Positions 43,210 to 54,786 are shown, counted from the stretch's first letter. The stretch is DNA of 64,000 nucleotides from Brachycybe producta (GCA_036925085.1 JAUPFP010000003.1:3802501-3866500), one strand, 5' to 3'. Numbers and translations are program-made. Notes: a model not told the origin generated them from the sequence alone.

Positions 43210-43965
43210 CTACCTGGGGCTCTGTTTCTCAAAAGTACAAGTGTAGTAATTAATACAAGTGAATTCTACGGAGCCTTGATAAGGACATGCATCGAATATT
43301 CATAATTTGTCATTACGAATTAACAATTCGTAATAATAACAAATTGTGTGTATTTGCGATGTGGGTGTCCTTTACAGGGCTCCGTAGAATTCATTTGTAT
43401 TATTACAAGTTGGCTTGCCACACGTCCTCATTTTTGGAGGACAGTCCTCTATTCGGAAGAAATGTCCTCCGTCCTCCAGGAATGCAAAAATACGGAGCCC
43501 TGTAAAGGACACGCCAGATTTTTTTTTTTAAATCTCGACATTTTCACTTTTTTAGAATCTCGACATTTCGACTTTTAATCTCTTTTATTCGGCCATGTTA
43601 ATTATGCCATGTTGCACGCACCCATACTCTAATAATTAAATTATTGCAAGCGCCCTCTTGTAGCAGCAATAATTTAATTATTAGAGTATGGTGCGCACAA
43701 CATGGCATAATTAACATCTCGAAATTTCGAGATTAAAGTCAAAATATCGAGATTAAAAAAAAATCTTGCCTATCCTTTACAGGGCTCCGTACAAAAATGT
43801 CCTCTACGCAATAAATTTTATAAATGACTTAAATACGTTTTTATTTTTTTTAACCGAAACAAATTGTTTTGGTTAAAAAAAAATGGAGGACTCCACAAAT
43901 GAGGACAGGTGGCAAGTCTAATTACAAGACTTGTACTTTTGAGAAACAGGCCCCATTTTAGAAAA
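43210..43965. mobile_element. Nested foldback element with CTCAAAAGTACAAGT ends
   Basis: Left end GGGGCTCTGTTTCTCAAAAG, right end the complement (...CTTTTGAGAAACAGGCCCC). Within it are further inverted pairs (TACGGAGCC and GGCTCCGTA; GTCCTCATTTTTGGAGGAC). A 52-bp-arm palindrome sits at about 43595-43716 (GTTAATTATGCCATGTTG and its complement). Confidence 0.7.
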
Positions 43966-44076
43966 CACACGAACTATCAAATATACGTCATGACTCATGA
44001 GTATCGATATATCACATTATAATCGATATATACTGTATATCTATATATCCATACTTTGGAGAAAATAAGCGTTTAA

Positions 44077-44624
44077 GGTGGCTTTATAAATATATTTATT
44101 TTGTTTTCTCCACAGATGGCGCCACTGCAGTGGCTAATACTAAGCTCCAGAGGCGTTTTTTTTTGTAAAATTTGGGTGCAAAAACGTTAAGCGAAGAAAT
44201 ATTACGAAAAAAAAATCAAATTGTTTTCAAAACTAGAATGGTAAAAGATTATGTTAAAAGTTTTTTCATTGCAATATCTTAAAAAATAAACGATTTTATA
44301 GTTCAGTTTGAAAAAGGACCCATTTTTTTGGTTTTTCCATTAACATTTCATGAAAAACTATTTTTCGGCCTTTTTTTTCAAATTGTCATAAAAAGTTTAT
44401 TTTGAAAGATATCATCATGAAAAAAAAACCTTTTAGCATTATCACTCACTATTCTAGTTTCTAAAACACTTTTGAATTTTTTCGTAATGTTTCTCCTGAA
44501 AAACGTTCGCTTGAAAAATAGAAATTTTCTCAAAACCGCTAGAATAATGGGAAGCGACTTCTTATATATCTTGTATTGGCGCCATCTGGAGGAACAAAAA
44601 CAAAATAAATATCTATTCAGCCAC
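44077..44624. mobile_element. TTAA-type MITE, copy near 44 kb
   Basis: Left flank TTAA (44073-44076) then GGTGGCTTTATAAATATATT; right end ATCTATTCAGCCAC. The right TTAA is lost. Contains ATGGCGCCACTGCAGTGGC near the left and GGCGCCATCTGG near the right. Confidence 0.7.
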
Positions 44625-44724
44625 GTGTCCGTCGATTGTTGCCCTACTCTTTAAAAAAGTATGTTTTTTATGGTTTAGCGGGTAGTTTATGTAAATACAG
44701 GGTGTTCTGCAAGCCATTTGAAAT

Positions 44725-44931
44725 ACAGGCAATTAGAAATCGGGACGAGCAGAAGTTGGCTCCGCCCTTTTTATGACGACCGGCAACTTCTAATTAGTTT
44801 GTAGTGTGGTTCGACGTTGAAAAGGGCGGGAGCATGTGACGTCAGACTACATAACCAACCAATTAGAAGTTGCCGGTTGTCACAAAAAGGGCGGAGCCAA
44901 CTTCTGTTTGTCCCGATTTCTAATTGCCTGT
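44725..44931. mobile_element. Mutator-like MITE (family M), copy 4, with exact 9-bp duplication
   Basis: Flanked by ATTTGAAAT at 44716-44724 and 44932-44940. Intact 207-bp element; ends ACAGGCAATTAG and CTAATTGCCTGT. Confidence 0.92.
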
Positions 44932-44934
44932 ATT

Positions 44935-45520
44935 TGAAATTGGCACTTAGCACGCATTTTTTTGCTTCTGTACACATAAAACGTTTTGCTTTAAATTTGG
45001 CATAACTTAACAGTAGGTAATTTAACATGAAAGAGATTCTTGTAAAATATGTTGTCGTCATCTGTTTTCTGTATAAATCAGTTGGCAACTGAAGCACAGA
45101 AAACAGAACGACGAATCTTCTAAATATTTCAGTTCCTGATTTTTTTCTTTGTTTTCATTATGAAAATTTGTGAGGATTTTTTTTTTATTTCGACGTTCGA
45201 AAGTCTCCTAACTAAAGACAAAAAAAAACATGATTGTGCCAACAAAAATGTAACGGAAGTGTGACTTCATATTTCACGCGAGTACAACAGGAATTTCGTA
45301 TAGTAGTCAATAGTTAGAAAAGGTTTAACAGGTCAGACTAAAAACACGGAAACGGATGGAAAGTGACGAAAACGCGTGGAAAAATAAATATTAGGCTACT
45401 TATAGGCGTGGGAAAGCACAGAAAACACATACAAACACACGGAAAAGTGCGGAAAACACAAACACAAGCATTTTTCCGTGTGTTTATAAGTGTTTTCCGT
45501 GCTTTGTATTGCCTATAAGT
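44935..45520. other. Non-coding DNA, one imperfect inverted pair
   Basis: GGAAAACACA- and TGTGTTTATAAG-type inverted sequences near 45340-45515 suggest a decayed foldback (ATAGGCGTGGGAAAGCAC and GTGCTTTGTATTGCC-like). No gene. Confidence 0.4.
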
Positions 45521-45725
45521 ACATGCAATTAGAAATCGGGACAAACAGAAGTTGGCTCCTCACTTTTTATGACAAATGCAACTTCTAATTGGTTGGTTAT
45601 GTAGTCTGACGTCACATGCTCCGCCCTTTTCAACGTCTAACCACACAACAAACCAATTAGAAGTTGCCGGTCATCATAAAAAGGGCGGAGCCAACTTCTG
45701 TTTGTCCCGATTTCTAATTGCCTGT
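45521..45725. mobile_element. Mutator-like MITE (family M), copy 5
   Basis: Left end ACATGCAATTAG, right end CTAATTGCCTGT. Orientation opposite to copy 4. No target duplication visible. Confidence 0.85.
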
Positions 45726-45966
45726 ACATAATAGGCGTTGAGGCGCGCGCCATCTGGGAAGACAAGAACAAAAATAAATATTTATAAAGCCACTTTTAAG
45801 TTTTTTAAAAGTGCCTCTAGATGGCACTGTGTGCGTGACAAGAATATATTCGTTCTTGTCACACTTTGATACAGTTTTTCTTTTTGCTCATTTCATAACT
45901 GAAAAGATAGGAAATACTTGTTTATTGGTAATCGATTTTGAACATTTATTAAGAAGAATGTCTCTC

Positions 45967-45990
45967 TCCCCCCCCCCCCCCCCCCCCCAT
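45967..45990 (+). repeat. Poly-C run of about 22
   Basis: An uninterrupted C tract after TCTCTCTC. Prone to length change and able to form G-quadruplex or i-motif structures. Confidence 0.9.
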
Positions 45991-46214
45991 CTTTTATTAA
46001 GAGGTTACAAATGTCACAATTGTGTAGTCAGCCAGGGAGAAATAAAAACTAAGATCTCTGTTTTCTGAGAATATTTTTATTGACACACAAAGGTCTCTCT
46101 ATATTTTTTATTATTATATTTGCAATTTCTTCTTTATTGAAGAGTTATCTACTTCTGACGTTTGTTTTTTCAATATGGTTCCATACACAGACACACATAC
46201 AAGGTTACTATCAA

Positions 46215-46605
46215 TCTTGCGGAATCAGTCAATCTACAGATTGCCTAGGCAATCAAGCAAAAACAACCAACCTGCGAGCTGAATCTGCAAAATTCAACAC
46301 CTAAAATGTGTTGAATTTTTTGCAGATATTCCACTAGCAGTTTGGTGGCTTTGCAGATTACCTAGTCAATCTGCAGATTACCTAGTCAATCTGCAGATTA
46401 TCTAGTCAATCTGCAGGTTACCTAGTCAATCTGCAGGTTACCTAGTCAATCTGCAGATTACCTAGTCAATCTGCAGATTACCTAGTCAATCTGCAGATTT
46501 CCTAATGAATCTGCAGATTTCCTAATGAATCTGCAGATTTCCTAATGAATCTGCAGATTTCCTAATGAATCTGCAGATTGCCGGATTCCGCAGATTGACA
46601 GTAAC
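46215..46605. repeat. Tandem 20-bp array inside a TIR element
   Basis: The outer frame is GCGGAATCAGTCAATCTACAGATT at the left (split here for length) and GGATTCCGCAGATTGACAGT at the right. Between about 46352 and 46581 there are twelve ~20-bp units: eight of TTACCTAGTCAATCTGCAGA type, then four of TTTCCTAATGAATCTGCAGA. A related element without the array is at 54095-54265. Confidence 0.85.
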
Positions 46606-46625
46606 ATATATACAGTGTGAGAGAC

Positions 46626-46832
46626 ACAGGCAGTTAGAAATCGGGACAAACAGAAGTTGGCTCCGCCCTTTTTATGACGTCTGGCAACTTCTAATTGGTT
46701 TGTTGTGTGGTTCGACGTTGAAAAGAGCGGAGCATGTGACGTCAGACTACATAACCAGCCAATTAGAAGTTGCCAGTCGTCATAACAAAGGCGGAGCCAA
46801 TTTGAAGTTCTGGCCTATTTCTAACTGCCTGT
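46626..46832. mobile_element. Mutator-like MITE (family M), copy 6
   Basis: Flanked by GTGAGAGAC (46617-46625) and GTGACAGAC (46833-46841), a 9-bp duplication with one mismatch. Ends ACAGGCAGTTAG and CTAACTGCCTGT. Confidence 0.88.
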
Positions 46833-46884
46833 GTGACAGACAAGCAGACAGACAAATTTAGAATAAGCGGATATGGTTCATACA

Positions 46885-47395
46885 TGCAGAAAATAGAAAT
46901 AATGTCAGATCCACTTCAGTCCACACATCAAGCTGACAAAAACAAAAACAAAACAGAAACTCAAGTGTCTCGGGAGACAAATTGGCGACAATTCTAAAAC
47001 ATTTCTGCGACTTTCGTGTTTTGTTTTTGTTTTGTTTGCAATTTTACAAACAATATTTATGTTCAGGCTCAAGTTGGTAAACATCAAAAGTGTTTGTGTT
47101 TTGTCTCGGTTTTAGGCAACATTTTGTCAACTGTTGTCTGTTGCAGTTGTGGATAATTAGTATTAAAACAACAGAACAGTTGCGTAGTTTACGTAGAAGA
47201 CAACTATATAAACACAAAACAAAACCCAAATTTGTTTGTGTTGTGTCACACATTTGTTGTGGTTTTGTCTTGAGTATACTGCTGACAGTTGTTTCAGTTC
47301 TGTTTTTCAAGATCTGCTTTTTTATGGCGTTTTTGTTGCGTTTTTGTCTCGTGATCATGTTGCACTTTTGTCAGCTTGAGTGTGGATCGGGCCTT
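46885..47395. mobile_element. Family Q element, copy 2
   Basis: Left end CACATCAAGCTGACAAAAAC, right end TTTTGTCAGCTTGAGTGTGG followed by ATCGGGCC. Interior related to 40495-41035, in the same foldback style. Confidence 0.7.
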
Positions 47396-47401
47396 AAAAA
47401 C

Positions 47402-47612
47402 ACTAGCGTTAGCCCATTAGTATTAGCAGAGCCAATGCGTATTGCCATGTTATCGTTTTATATAGGAAAGTGATTGCAGATTTGCGTTAGCAACGCCATC
47501 TATTGATCACCAATGGAAACTGCCGATGAGACGTTCGCTATAGAAAACCTATATAAAACGATAAGATGGCAATACGCATGCGCTCTGCTAATACTAATGA
47601 TCTAACGCTAGT
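47402..47612. mobile_element. hAT-like MITE (ACTAGCGTTAG ends), copy 1
   Basis: Ends ACTAGCGTTAGCCC and ...TCTAACGCTAGT. Exact 8-bp duplication TTAAAAAC (47394-47401 and 47613-47620). Internal arms TTATCGTTTTATATAGGAAA and complement; contains AGCAACGCCATCTATTG. Confidence 0.88.
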
Positions 47613-47999
47613 TTAAAAACACAAAATAAAATTTCGGCCATAATTCTGCTTGCTATAATTCGATTTTCTGTTTTTTTTGTGAATGTGTGATCCAGGCTTT
47701 ACAAAATGGTAGGAAAACAAGTTTTGATAAAAAAAAAATCCATCATTTTTTTTTTCTAAAGAAATATTGTTTTATTTAAATTGTTTGATTTAAAAGCAGA
47801 TATGAAAATTTAATTAATTAATCTCTTAATTGGTAAAGTAATTTGAGACTGTCAAGTAAGACAAATTAAAATTATTAATTATGAGACTTATTTAAATTAA
47901 ATTGCAATTCATTTAAATGGAGATCGCAAAAAAAAATAAGATTAAAATGGATTAGAATTAACTCTCAGTCTCTTAAGATGGTTTATGGACAACTGATTT

Positions 48000-48725
48000 C
48001 TGAAATCTTGATAAAAACTAGAAGGGTAGCTCAGTCACTTATTGATATTTCCATGTTGATATCTTTCAAAATAAACTTTTTATAGACAAAAATTTAAAAA
48101 AATATTGTCTGCTAAAAGTACTAGCGTTAGCCCATATTAGTATTAGCAGAGCGCATGCGTATTGCCATCTTATCGTTTTATATAGGAGAGTGATTGCAGA
48201 TTTGCGTTAGCAGCGCCATCTATGGATCACCAATGGAAACTGCCGATGAGACGTTCACTATAGAAAACCTATATAAAATCCTATATAAAACGATAAGATG
48301 GCAATACGCATGCGCTCTGCTAATACTAATGGGCTAACGCTAGTGCTAAAAGTTAGATTATTGTCAAACCCACATAAAAAGCTTATTTTGAAAGATAATC
48401 AAATATGAAAATATGCTTTTAAGTAATTGAGCTACTCTTCTAGTTTCTAAGACACTTTTCATTTCTTATTTAAGAGATGATTTTCAAACTTTTTGAGAGA
48501 AACTAGAAAGTGTTTTAGAAACTAGAAGGGTAGCTCAATCACTCAGTACTATTTTCAGGTTGACATCTTTTAAAATAAACTTTTTATGGATAAAAATTAA
48601 AAATTATCATCTTGCCTAAAGTTGGATAATTTTTCAAACTCGCATAAAAAGTTTATTTTGTAAAATATCAACATGCAAAAAATACCCTTAAGATTGATTA
48701 TGAGGATTAGGGGTGTACCCTTCTA
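48000..48725. repeat. Family A foldbacks, interrupted by a hAT-like MITE
   Basis: Left arm near 48015-48085 and right arm near 48375-48450 belong to one foldback split by the insertion at 48120. A second, complete foldback follows at about 48500-48740. Confidence 0.7.
48120..48344. mobile_element. hAT-like MITE (ACTAGCGTTAG ends), copy 2
   Basis: Exact direct repeat GCTAAAAGT at 48111-48119 and 48345-48353 (8 or 9 bp, depending on the element boundary). A TATATAAAA segment near the right arm is duplicated, making it 14 bp longer than copy 1. Confidence 0.88.
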
Positions 48726-48780
48726 GTTTCTAAAACACTGAAAATATTCTTAATTTTGCTCCTGAAAGACAAAAATAATC

Positions 48781-48986
48781 ACAGGCAATTAGAAATCGGG
48801 ACATACAGAAGTTGGCTCCGCCTTGTTTATGACGACCGGCAACTTCTAATTGGTTTGTTGTGTGGTTCGACGTTGAAAAGGGCGGAGAATGTGACGTCAG
48901 ACTACATAACCAACCAATTAGAAGTTGCTGATCGTCGTAAATGGGTCGGAGCCAACTTCTGTATGTCCCGATTTCTAATTGCCTGT
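48781..48986. mobile_element. Mutator-like MITE (family M), copy 7
   Basis: Ends ACAGGCAATTAG and CTAATTGCCTGT. Inserted at or beside the end of a family A foldback. Confidence 0.85.
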
Positions 48987-49014
48987 GTCCTTCCACAGAC
49001 CTCCACAGCCTAAT

Positions 49015-49235
49015 TGTGTGTGAGCATGCGCATTACAGTTTATTGTTTTACTTAGGAAAGTGATTGCAGATTAACGTTAGCAGCGCCATCTATTGGTCAA
49101 CTTCACAGTAAACTGAGTACATTAAACGATAGATGGCGCTGCTAACGTTAATATGCAATCACTTTCTTATGTAAAATAATAGACTGTAATGCGCATGCTT
49201 ACACCAAGTTAGAATGCTCAAACACTAGTTTAAAA
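49015..49235. mobile_element. MITE of the ACTAGCGTT group, copy with GCATGCGCATTACAG arms
   Basis: Arms GAGCATGCGCATTACAG and complement, with AGATGGCGCTGCTAACGTTA and its complement inside; right end CAAACACTAGTTTAAA. Confidence 0.65.
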
Positions 49236-49239
49236 AAAA

Positions 49240-50180
49240 TGAGAATCAAGTATTTAAAACCACTGCTGTTTTTCCCCGCTAGATGACTCTTTTTCACTTT
49301 TCGCCTCTTCTTCTTTTTCTCCAGCTAAGACAGAGTGGCATGCTATATGGTGCCATCTAGTGACAACTGTTCTAAACTGTTGTAAGTTAGTGTGTCATAG
49401 AGGTTCAACAAGCTCTGAAAATCCAATGTACTAAATCAACTAGGAAGCTCTTTTAATAATTAATCATAATGTTATGATGTTATTGTGAGAGGTCTCATAT
49501 TTTTTGGACACGCATTGAAATTGGGGGGTGGATTAGAGGGTAAGAAGGAGAGAGAGAGAGAGAGTACAGAATAGACACGTGCTTTGATTACTAAATTCTT
49601 AATATATATTTAAGGGGTGGGTGGGTGGGGTGGGGGCGAGGAGTGGGTGGTAAAAATTCCGCCCCAAAAATATCAAAGCAAAAACTCTCATATTTTATGT
49701 GCAAATCACGGCACCAACGACATCAATAAATTCTTCAAATAATATGTAGGAGAAAAAAAAATTGTTCCCGGTTTTCAATTGGGGGGAAAAAAAGGAAGAA
49801 GAAGAAAATTTAATATCTTTTAGTTTGGGTTGCTGCTTCTGACGTCATTGGGTTCCTTTATGACGTCAGAATTATCTCTCTATGGAGGGGAGAAAGAAAA
49901 AAAAAACGTCGTTTCTTTTATGAGAATGTTTTAGGTATTGCATTTCCGTAATAATTTTTAAACCGGAAGTTGATGGCCGTGGCCACATGCTAGGATTTTT
50001 GGAAGACATTTTCTGATTGAAAAAATGTTTTGAGCGTTCAGTTTCTAAGCAGATTCAAGTTGAACTTCCAAGTGCTAAGGTGCAATATTCAAGGAACAGA
50101 CTTGACCTTTGAACTTGCACTTTCGGAACAAGATTTCATCGTAAACTTATCCTGTTAAAGGGGGGATACTCAATAAAATG
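49240..50180. other. Non-coding DNA with G-rich and GA tracts
   Basis: Holds AGTGGTGCCATCTAGTGACA-like sequence at about 49345-49365 (CTCF-like core on the minus strand), a short (GA)n at 49550, GGGTGGGTGGGGTGGGGG near 49617, and TGACGTCA near 49840 and 49861. No gene seen. Confidence 0.4.
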
Positions 50181-50386
50181 ACAGGCAATTAGAAAACGGG
50201 ATGAACAGAAGTTAGCTCCGCCCTTTTTTATGACGAACGCAACTTCTAATTGTTTGTTTATGTAGTCTGACGTCACATGCTCCGCCCTTTTCAACGTCGA
50301 ACCACACAACAAACCAATTAGAAGTTGCCGGTCGTCATAACAAGGGCGGAGCCAACTTCTGTTCATCCCGTTTTCAAATTGCCTGT
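50181..50386. mobile_element. Mutator-like MITE (family M), copy 8
   Basis: Ends ACAGGCAATTAG and CAAATTGCCTGT. No target duplication seen. Confidence 0.85.
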
Positions 50387-50419
50387 CTTTCAAGCAGGTT
50401 GTTTAATGGATGAGATAGA

Positions 50420-50660
50420 GGTGGCAACGGGTAGAACCGAACCGTTTTCTGCTCGGTTTGGAACCGGTTTAATCGGTTCGCGATTTTTTCGAACCGGTTT
50501 CTAATATGCATTAGCAGATTTGCGCAGCACATTAGTCTAATGTACTGTGTGAATCTGCTAATGTATTTCAACCAGTTCGTCAAGATCAACAAACTGATCA
50601 GAACCGATTCCCAATATGCATTAGCTGATTTGTGCAGCAATATTAGTTACAGGTGACAAC
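50420..50660. repeat. Imperfect inverted repeat around GAACCGGTT motifs
   Basis: GAACCGGTTTAATCGGTTCG and GAACCGATTCCC-type sequences flank a repeated ATATGCATTAGCAGATTTG (near 50504 and 50612). It resembles a decayed foldback; single in the window. Confidence 0.5.
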
Positions 50661-50671
50661 CAAGCCGAATT

Positions 50672-50865
50672 ACAGGCATCTGTAGACAGCTTCAGAATTT
50701 CTTTGACTCTGCCCTTTTATAAGCGTCAGACCAAATATCAACCAATTAGAAATTGAAAAGAGGGGGGCATGTGACATCATACCCAGTAATAAACCAAATA
50801 GAAATTGATGACGCTCATAAAAGGGCGGGGCCAACAAAATTTTACTGCTGAGCAGAGATGCCTTC
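50672..50865. mobile_element. Family M variant, second copy
   Basis: Termini ACAGGCATCTGTAGACAGC and GAGCAGAGATGCCTTC; internal AAAAGGGCGGGGCC. Confidence 0.65.
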
Positions 50866-51015
50866 CTTAGCAGCATACTCCGACATCAGTAACTAAAAAA
50901 AGCATTGGTTAGCCTCACTTCCAACCCTCGTTGTCGTGCAAGGTGCATTCGTGTGAGATGGAAAACACCCTTGAGGGGGGATGGGAGAAGCCACACATTC
51001 ACGAAGTCAGCAGTG

Positions 51016-51024
51016 GCGCCCTCT
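51016..51024 (-). promoter_or_regulatory. CTCF-like core AGAGGGCGC
   Basis: CAGTGGCGCCCTCTTAAC on the plus strand, outside any recognised MITE. Match only. Confidence 0.3.
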
Positions 51025-51589
51025 TAACTTACTCTTCAATGAACCCATTAGTATTATTACTAAGAAATAAAATTTTTATCCTTTTGTGTCAGTTATTTTC
51101 ATTTGAAAATGAACGTTTTTCATTTTATCTAGTTTTTTTTTGTTAGTTTTCATTCATTTTTAATGTTGTTTAAGTACATTATTTCTTGACAGAATCCATG
51201 GGATGTTAGCAGAAAAGAGGAGGAGGGAAGGAGAGTTATTGTTTTGGTGACATTCTCTTACTGAAGTTCTCAACTGTCACATCGAAGATTAACTTTGCAG
51301 AAAAAATATATATCAGGGTGAAGTGGGATGAGATAGGGACTTAGGTCATTAGTGACGTAAGTTGCCCTTAGACAACAACAAAAATGGTGTCAAACTGAAA
51401 TGTAAACATCTTGTTTTTTTGTTGAAAGTTGAGGGTTATTTTGGGGGTTGAGGGTTTATTTTTTAGAAGCAACTTTAAGAAATAATTCAAAGTTTGTTAG
51501 AAACTAGAATGGTAAAGAATGAAAAAAGTATTCTTATGTTTACAATTACAATTAGTACTCTGCTAGCAGCCAAATAAGCCTATGGCAGA

Positions 51590-52170
51590 GGTTCGACGGT
51601 TCCGATAACCGACGGTTCCGTTAACCGACGGTTCCGATAACCGAAGGTTCCGTTTATCGACGGTTCCGTTTATCGACGGTTCCGATAACCGAAGGTTCCG
51701 TTTATCGACGGTTCCGATAACCGACGGTTCCGTTTATCGACGGTTCCGATAACCGAAGGTTCCGTTTATCGACGGTTCCGATAACCGACGGTTCCGTTTA
51801 TCGACGGTTCCGATAACCGACGGTTCCGTTTATCGACCGGTTCCGATAACCGACGGTTCCGTTTATCGACGGTTCCGATAACCGACGGTTCCGTTTATCG
51901 ACGCTTCCGATAACCGAAGGTTCCGTTTATCGACGGTTCCGATAACAGACAGTTCCGTTTATCGACGGTTCCGATAATCGACGGTTCCGTTTATCGACGG
52001 TTCCGATAATCGACGGTTCCGATAATCGACGGTTCCAATAACCGACGGTTCCGTTTATCGACGGTTCGATAACCGACGGTTCCGTTTATCGACGGTTCCG
52101 ATAACCGACGGTTCCGTTTATCGACGGTTCCGATAACCGAAGGTTCCGTTTATCGACAATTTCCGATAAT
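51590..52170 (+). repeat. 16/32-bp minisatellite
   Basis: About 36 units of 16 bp alternating between GATAACCGACGGTTCC and GTTTATCGACGGTTCC, so that the real period is 32 bp. AACCGACGGTT is palindromic apart from its centre. The array is GC-rich against AT-rich flanks. Some units carry GAAGG for GACGG, and three consecutive units read GATAATCGACGGTTCC. Confidence 0.95.
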
Positions 52171-52472
52171 CAATGCTCTACTGTAATGCAGTCTGGCTTT
52201 TATGCTTCTGGAATGCTGAGTTACTTGACAGATAAAATTCCAATGTTCCTTTCTTCATTTGCATATTTTTTGCAAATGGCTACTTAATCGAGAGAAAAAA
52301 AATGGTTGGTTCTTTTTTTTTTTAACCAAAAATAAAAGCTGATTAACAAAAGTTTCTTTTTGTTAAATCCATCTCTCTTTTAAGTTAATGACGTTTTCAT
52401 CCAATGATCTTGAATGATGGCTGTTGTTATTCAGAGGTTTCTTTTGTGATCAAAAAATGATGATGTCCAATA

Positions 52473-52671
<199 letters not shown>

Positions 52672-53265
52672 TGTCACCATCCATATTCATCATAAGAGAT
52701 TGTGATGTGTTTGTATGATGGGGATTATTAAGAAGAAAAAAAAGTGGGGTTTTGGTAGGGATTTTCTGCGTGTCTGTTACTAGGAAGATATGTTTGTTTC
52801 CGTTCCATGTTGTATTCAACAACAACAACAAATATCTCTTTTTATTAGAACTTGGTTGTTGATGCCATTTCGAGAAAGAGAGAAAAAAAAAAATCTTCAA
52901 GAAAAGATTTACTTTTCGATTTGACCGAATTGATCTATTTTTGTTGCTTTTTTTCTATTACTTATTTTTTCTTCTTCCAAAAATCACTTCGAAACCGAAC
53001 CGAAGGCAGAAAAAAATTAAGATGCGGACGAAAAAAAAACCAATTTTAAGATTTATTTTGATTTTAGAAATCTGTGAGATTTTTTTTTTGGGGGTGGGGA
53101 GGATTTTTGAATATTTTTTTTTTTGGGCGGTTTTTATTTGGTCGTTGATTATTTTCTGATTTCAAAATGGCCCACTTTTTGAAGTTAATTTCATTTTTAG
53201 AATTTTTTTTTCTGTGTGGAAATTATGGCTTTCGTATCGCAATAAACTGTTATAGCAATAATCGG
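52672..53265. other. AT-rich DNA, no gene seen
   Basis: No repeat family or coding signal recognised. Confidence 0.35.
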
Positions 53266-53334
53266 TGGCGATATCTTGAAAAAAAAATCGAATTTGGTCC
53301 GATATTTAACATTATTAATATTTTAAAACTATAT

Positions 53335-53745
53335 ATTAAAGATGGGACATTCGAATCCTCGAATCCGGCGAATTTTGAAAAATATTCGAGATTCGAAAAC
53401 TCGAATCTTCGCACCTTTTTTTTGTCTTTTCGAATCTTTCGAATCCTAACTGTTAAAAACTTTGGTAAAATTAGTTTTAACTCCATTGACCGTCCAATGG
53501 AAGCGTTCACTAACAAAAAAAAAACCGGCGATTGTTGGTAATTTCGGTGGTCGGACCCGGATCACCAATATCATCACCTTGTGTCCTGACCCTGAGTGAA
53601 GCCACACTGTGTTTTTTTTTATTATTAATAATTTAATATTTAATAATAAGGGTTCTTATATGAAGGATTCGATAGATTCGGGGAGATTCGAGAACCTTTT
53701 AGGATTCGGATTCGGATTAGAGAAAACTTAGGATTTTTCCCACCC
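53335..53745. mobile_element. Family E element, copy 2 (inverted)
   Basis: Starts GATGGGACATTCGAATCCTC and ends GATTCGGATTAGAGAAAACT with TAGGATTTTTCCCACC. Contains the same GAGTGAAGCCACACTGTG block as 35145-35560 in opposite orientation. Confidence 0.7.
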
Positions 53746-53762
53746 CTACCCCCTATTTGGGG

Positions 53763-54095
53763 CGCATTATGAAAAAAAAAAATTCAAATTGTTTTCAAAA
53801 CTAGAATGGTAAAAGATGATGCTAAAAGTTTTTTTCATTGCAATATCTTAAAAAATAAACGATTTTATATAGTTCAGTTTGAAAAATGACCTGTTTTTTC
53901 ATTAAAATTTCCTAAAAAAAAATTAATTTTCGGCCTTTTTTTAAAAACTGTCATAAAAAGTTTATTTGAAAGATATCATTTAAAAAAAAACTTTTTTTAG
54001 CATATCACCAACTATTCTAGTTGCTAAAACACTTCAGATTTTTTTTCCGTAAAATTTCTCCTGAAAAACGTTCGCTTGAAAAATAATACATTTTC
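53763..54095. mobile_element. TTAA-type MITE, internal fragment
   Basis: Matches the interior of 44077-44624 (AAACTAGAATGGTAAAAGAT, then AAAACGTTCGCTTGAAAAAT), without either terminus. Confidence 0.6.
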
Positions 54096-54265
54096 CATTG
54101 CCTAGGCAATTTGCAAAATAACCAACCAGCTAGTGGAATCTTCAAAATTCAACACCTCTAAAATGTACTGAATTTTGCAGATTCCACTATAGCATGGTTG
54201 GTTGTATCGCAGATTGCCTAGGCATTATGCAGATTGACTGAATCCGCAGATTGACAGTAACATAT
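54095..54265. mobile_element. TIR element related to 46215-46605, without the tandem array
   Basis: Contains TTGCCTAGGCAATTTGCAAA, AATTCAACACCTCTAAAATG, and right end AATCCGCAGATTGACAGTAA. Confidence 0.65.
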
Positions 54266-54786
54266 AGAGAGTATATTTATCAGGTCAGTGATTTTGACGT
54301 CATTTTTTTTATTGCGTGTGAGTGGTTCAATATTTTCGTTAAATAGTCAATATATATGGAGACGAAAAAACGGACAAAATTTCATATTTTCAAGGGTTTT
54401 TACGTCTTTCCATCCTCGTCTAGCCTCATTCCTCTTAACCTCAGCCCTCCCCCCTTTTCCAATCTTAAAATAAGATATGTTTTCTCTTTTTTTTTGCTCA
54501 ATTTCATGTTTTTCTTCTATTTTTGTGACTAATAATTTGGAATAGATGAAGCATATCAAATGTTGTTTATTAAAGGGAGGGTTTAGAAGTTAGAACGGAT
54601 TAAGAAAAAGAAGTCGTTCAGAAGATCAGGTGTAAACGGGGGAAAAAAAACGTTTTATTTTTTAAAAAAACAGATGTTTTTCTAAAAAAAAATCGTTCTA
54701 TTCTAACGATTTTTCTATCTATAAAAGCCGGGGAACGGCTTTTACAACGTTTTATACGAAGTTTGTGACTGCGCAGTCCTCAAAAC

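Noticed and set aside
46352..46581. CRISPR-like array of regular repeats
   Set aside because: Units are contiguous 20-mers without unique spacers, in a eukaryotic transposon; a tandem repeat explains it.
51590..52170. CRISPR-like or telomere-like array
   Set aside because: No spacers, and the 16-bp unit is not a telomere motif; it is a minisatellite.
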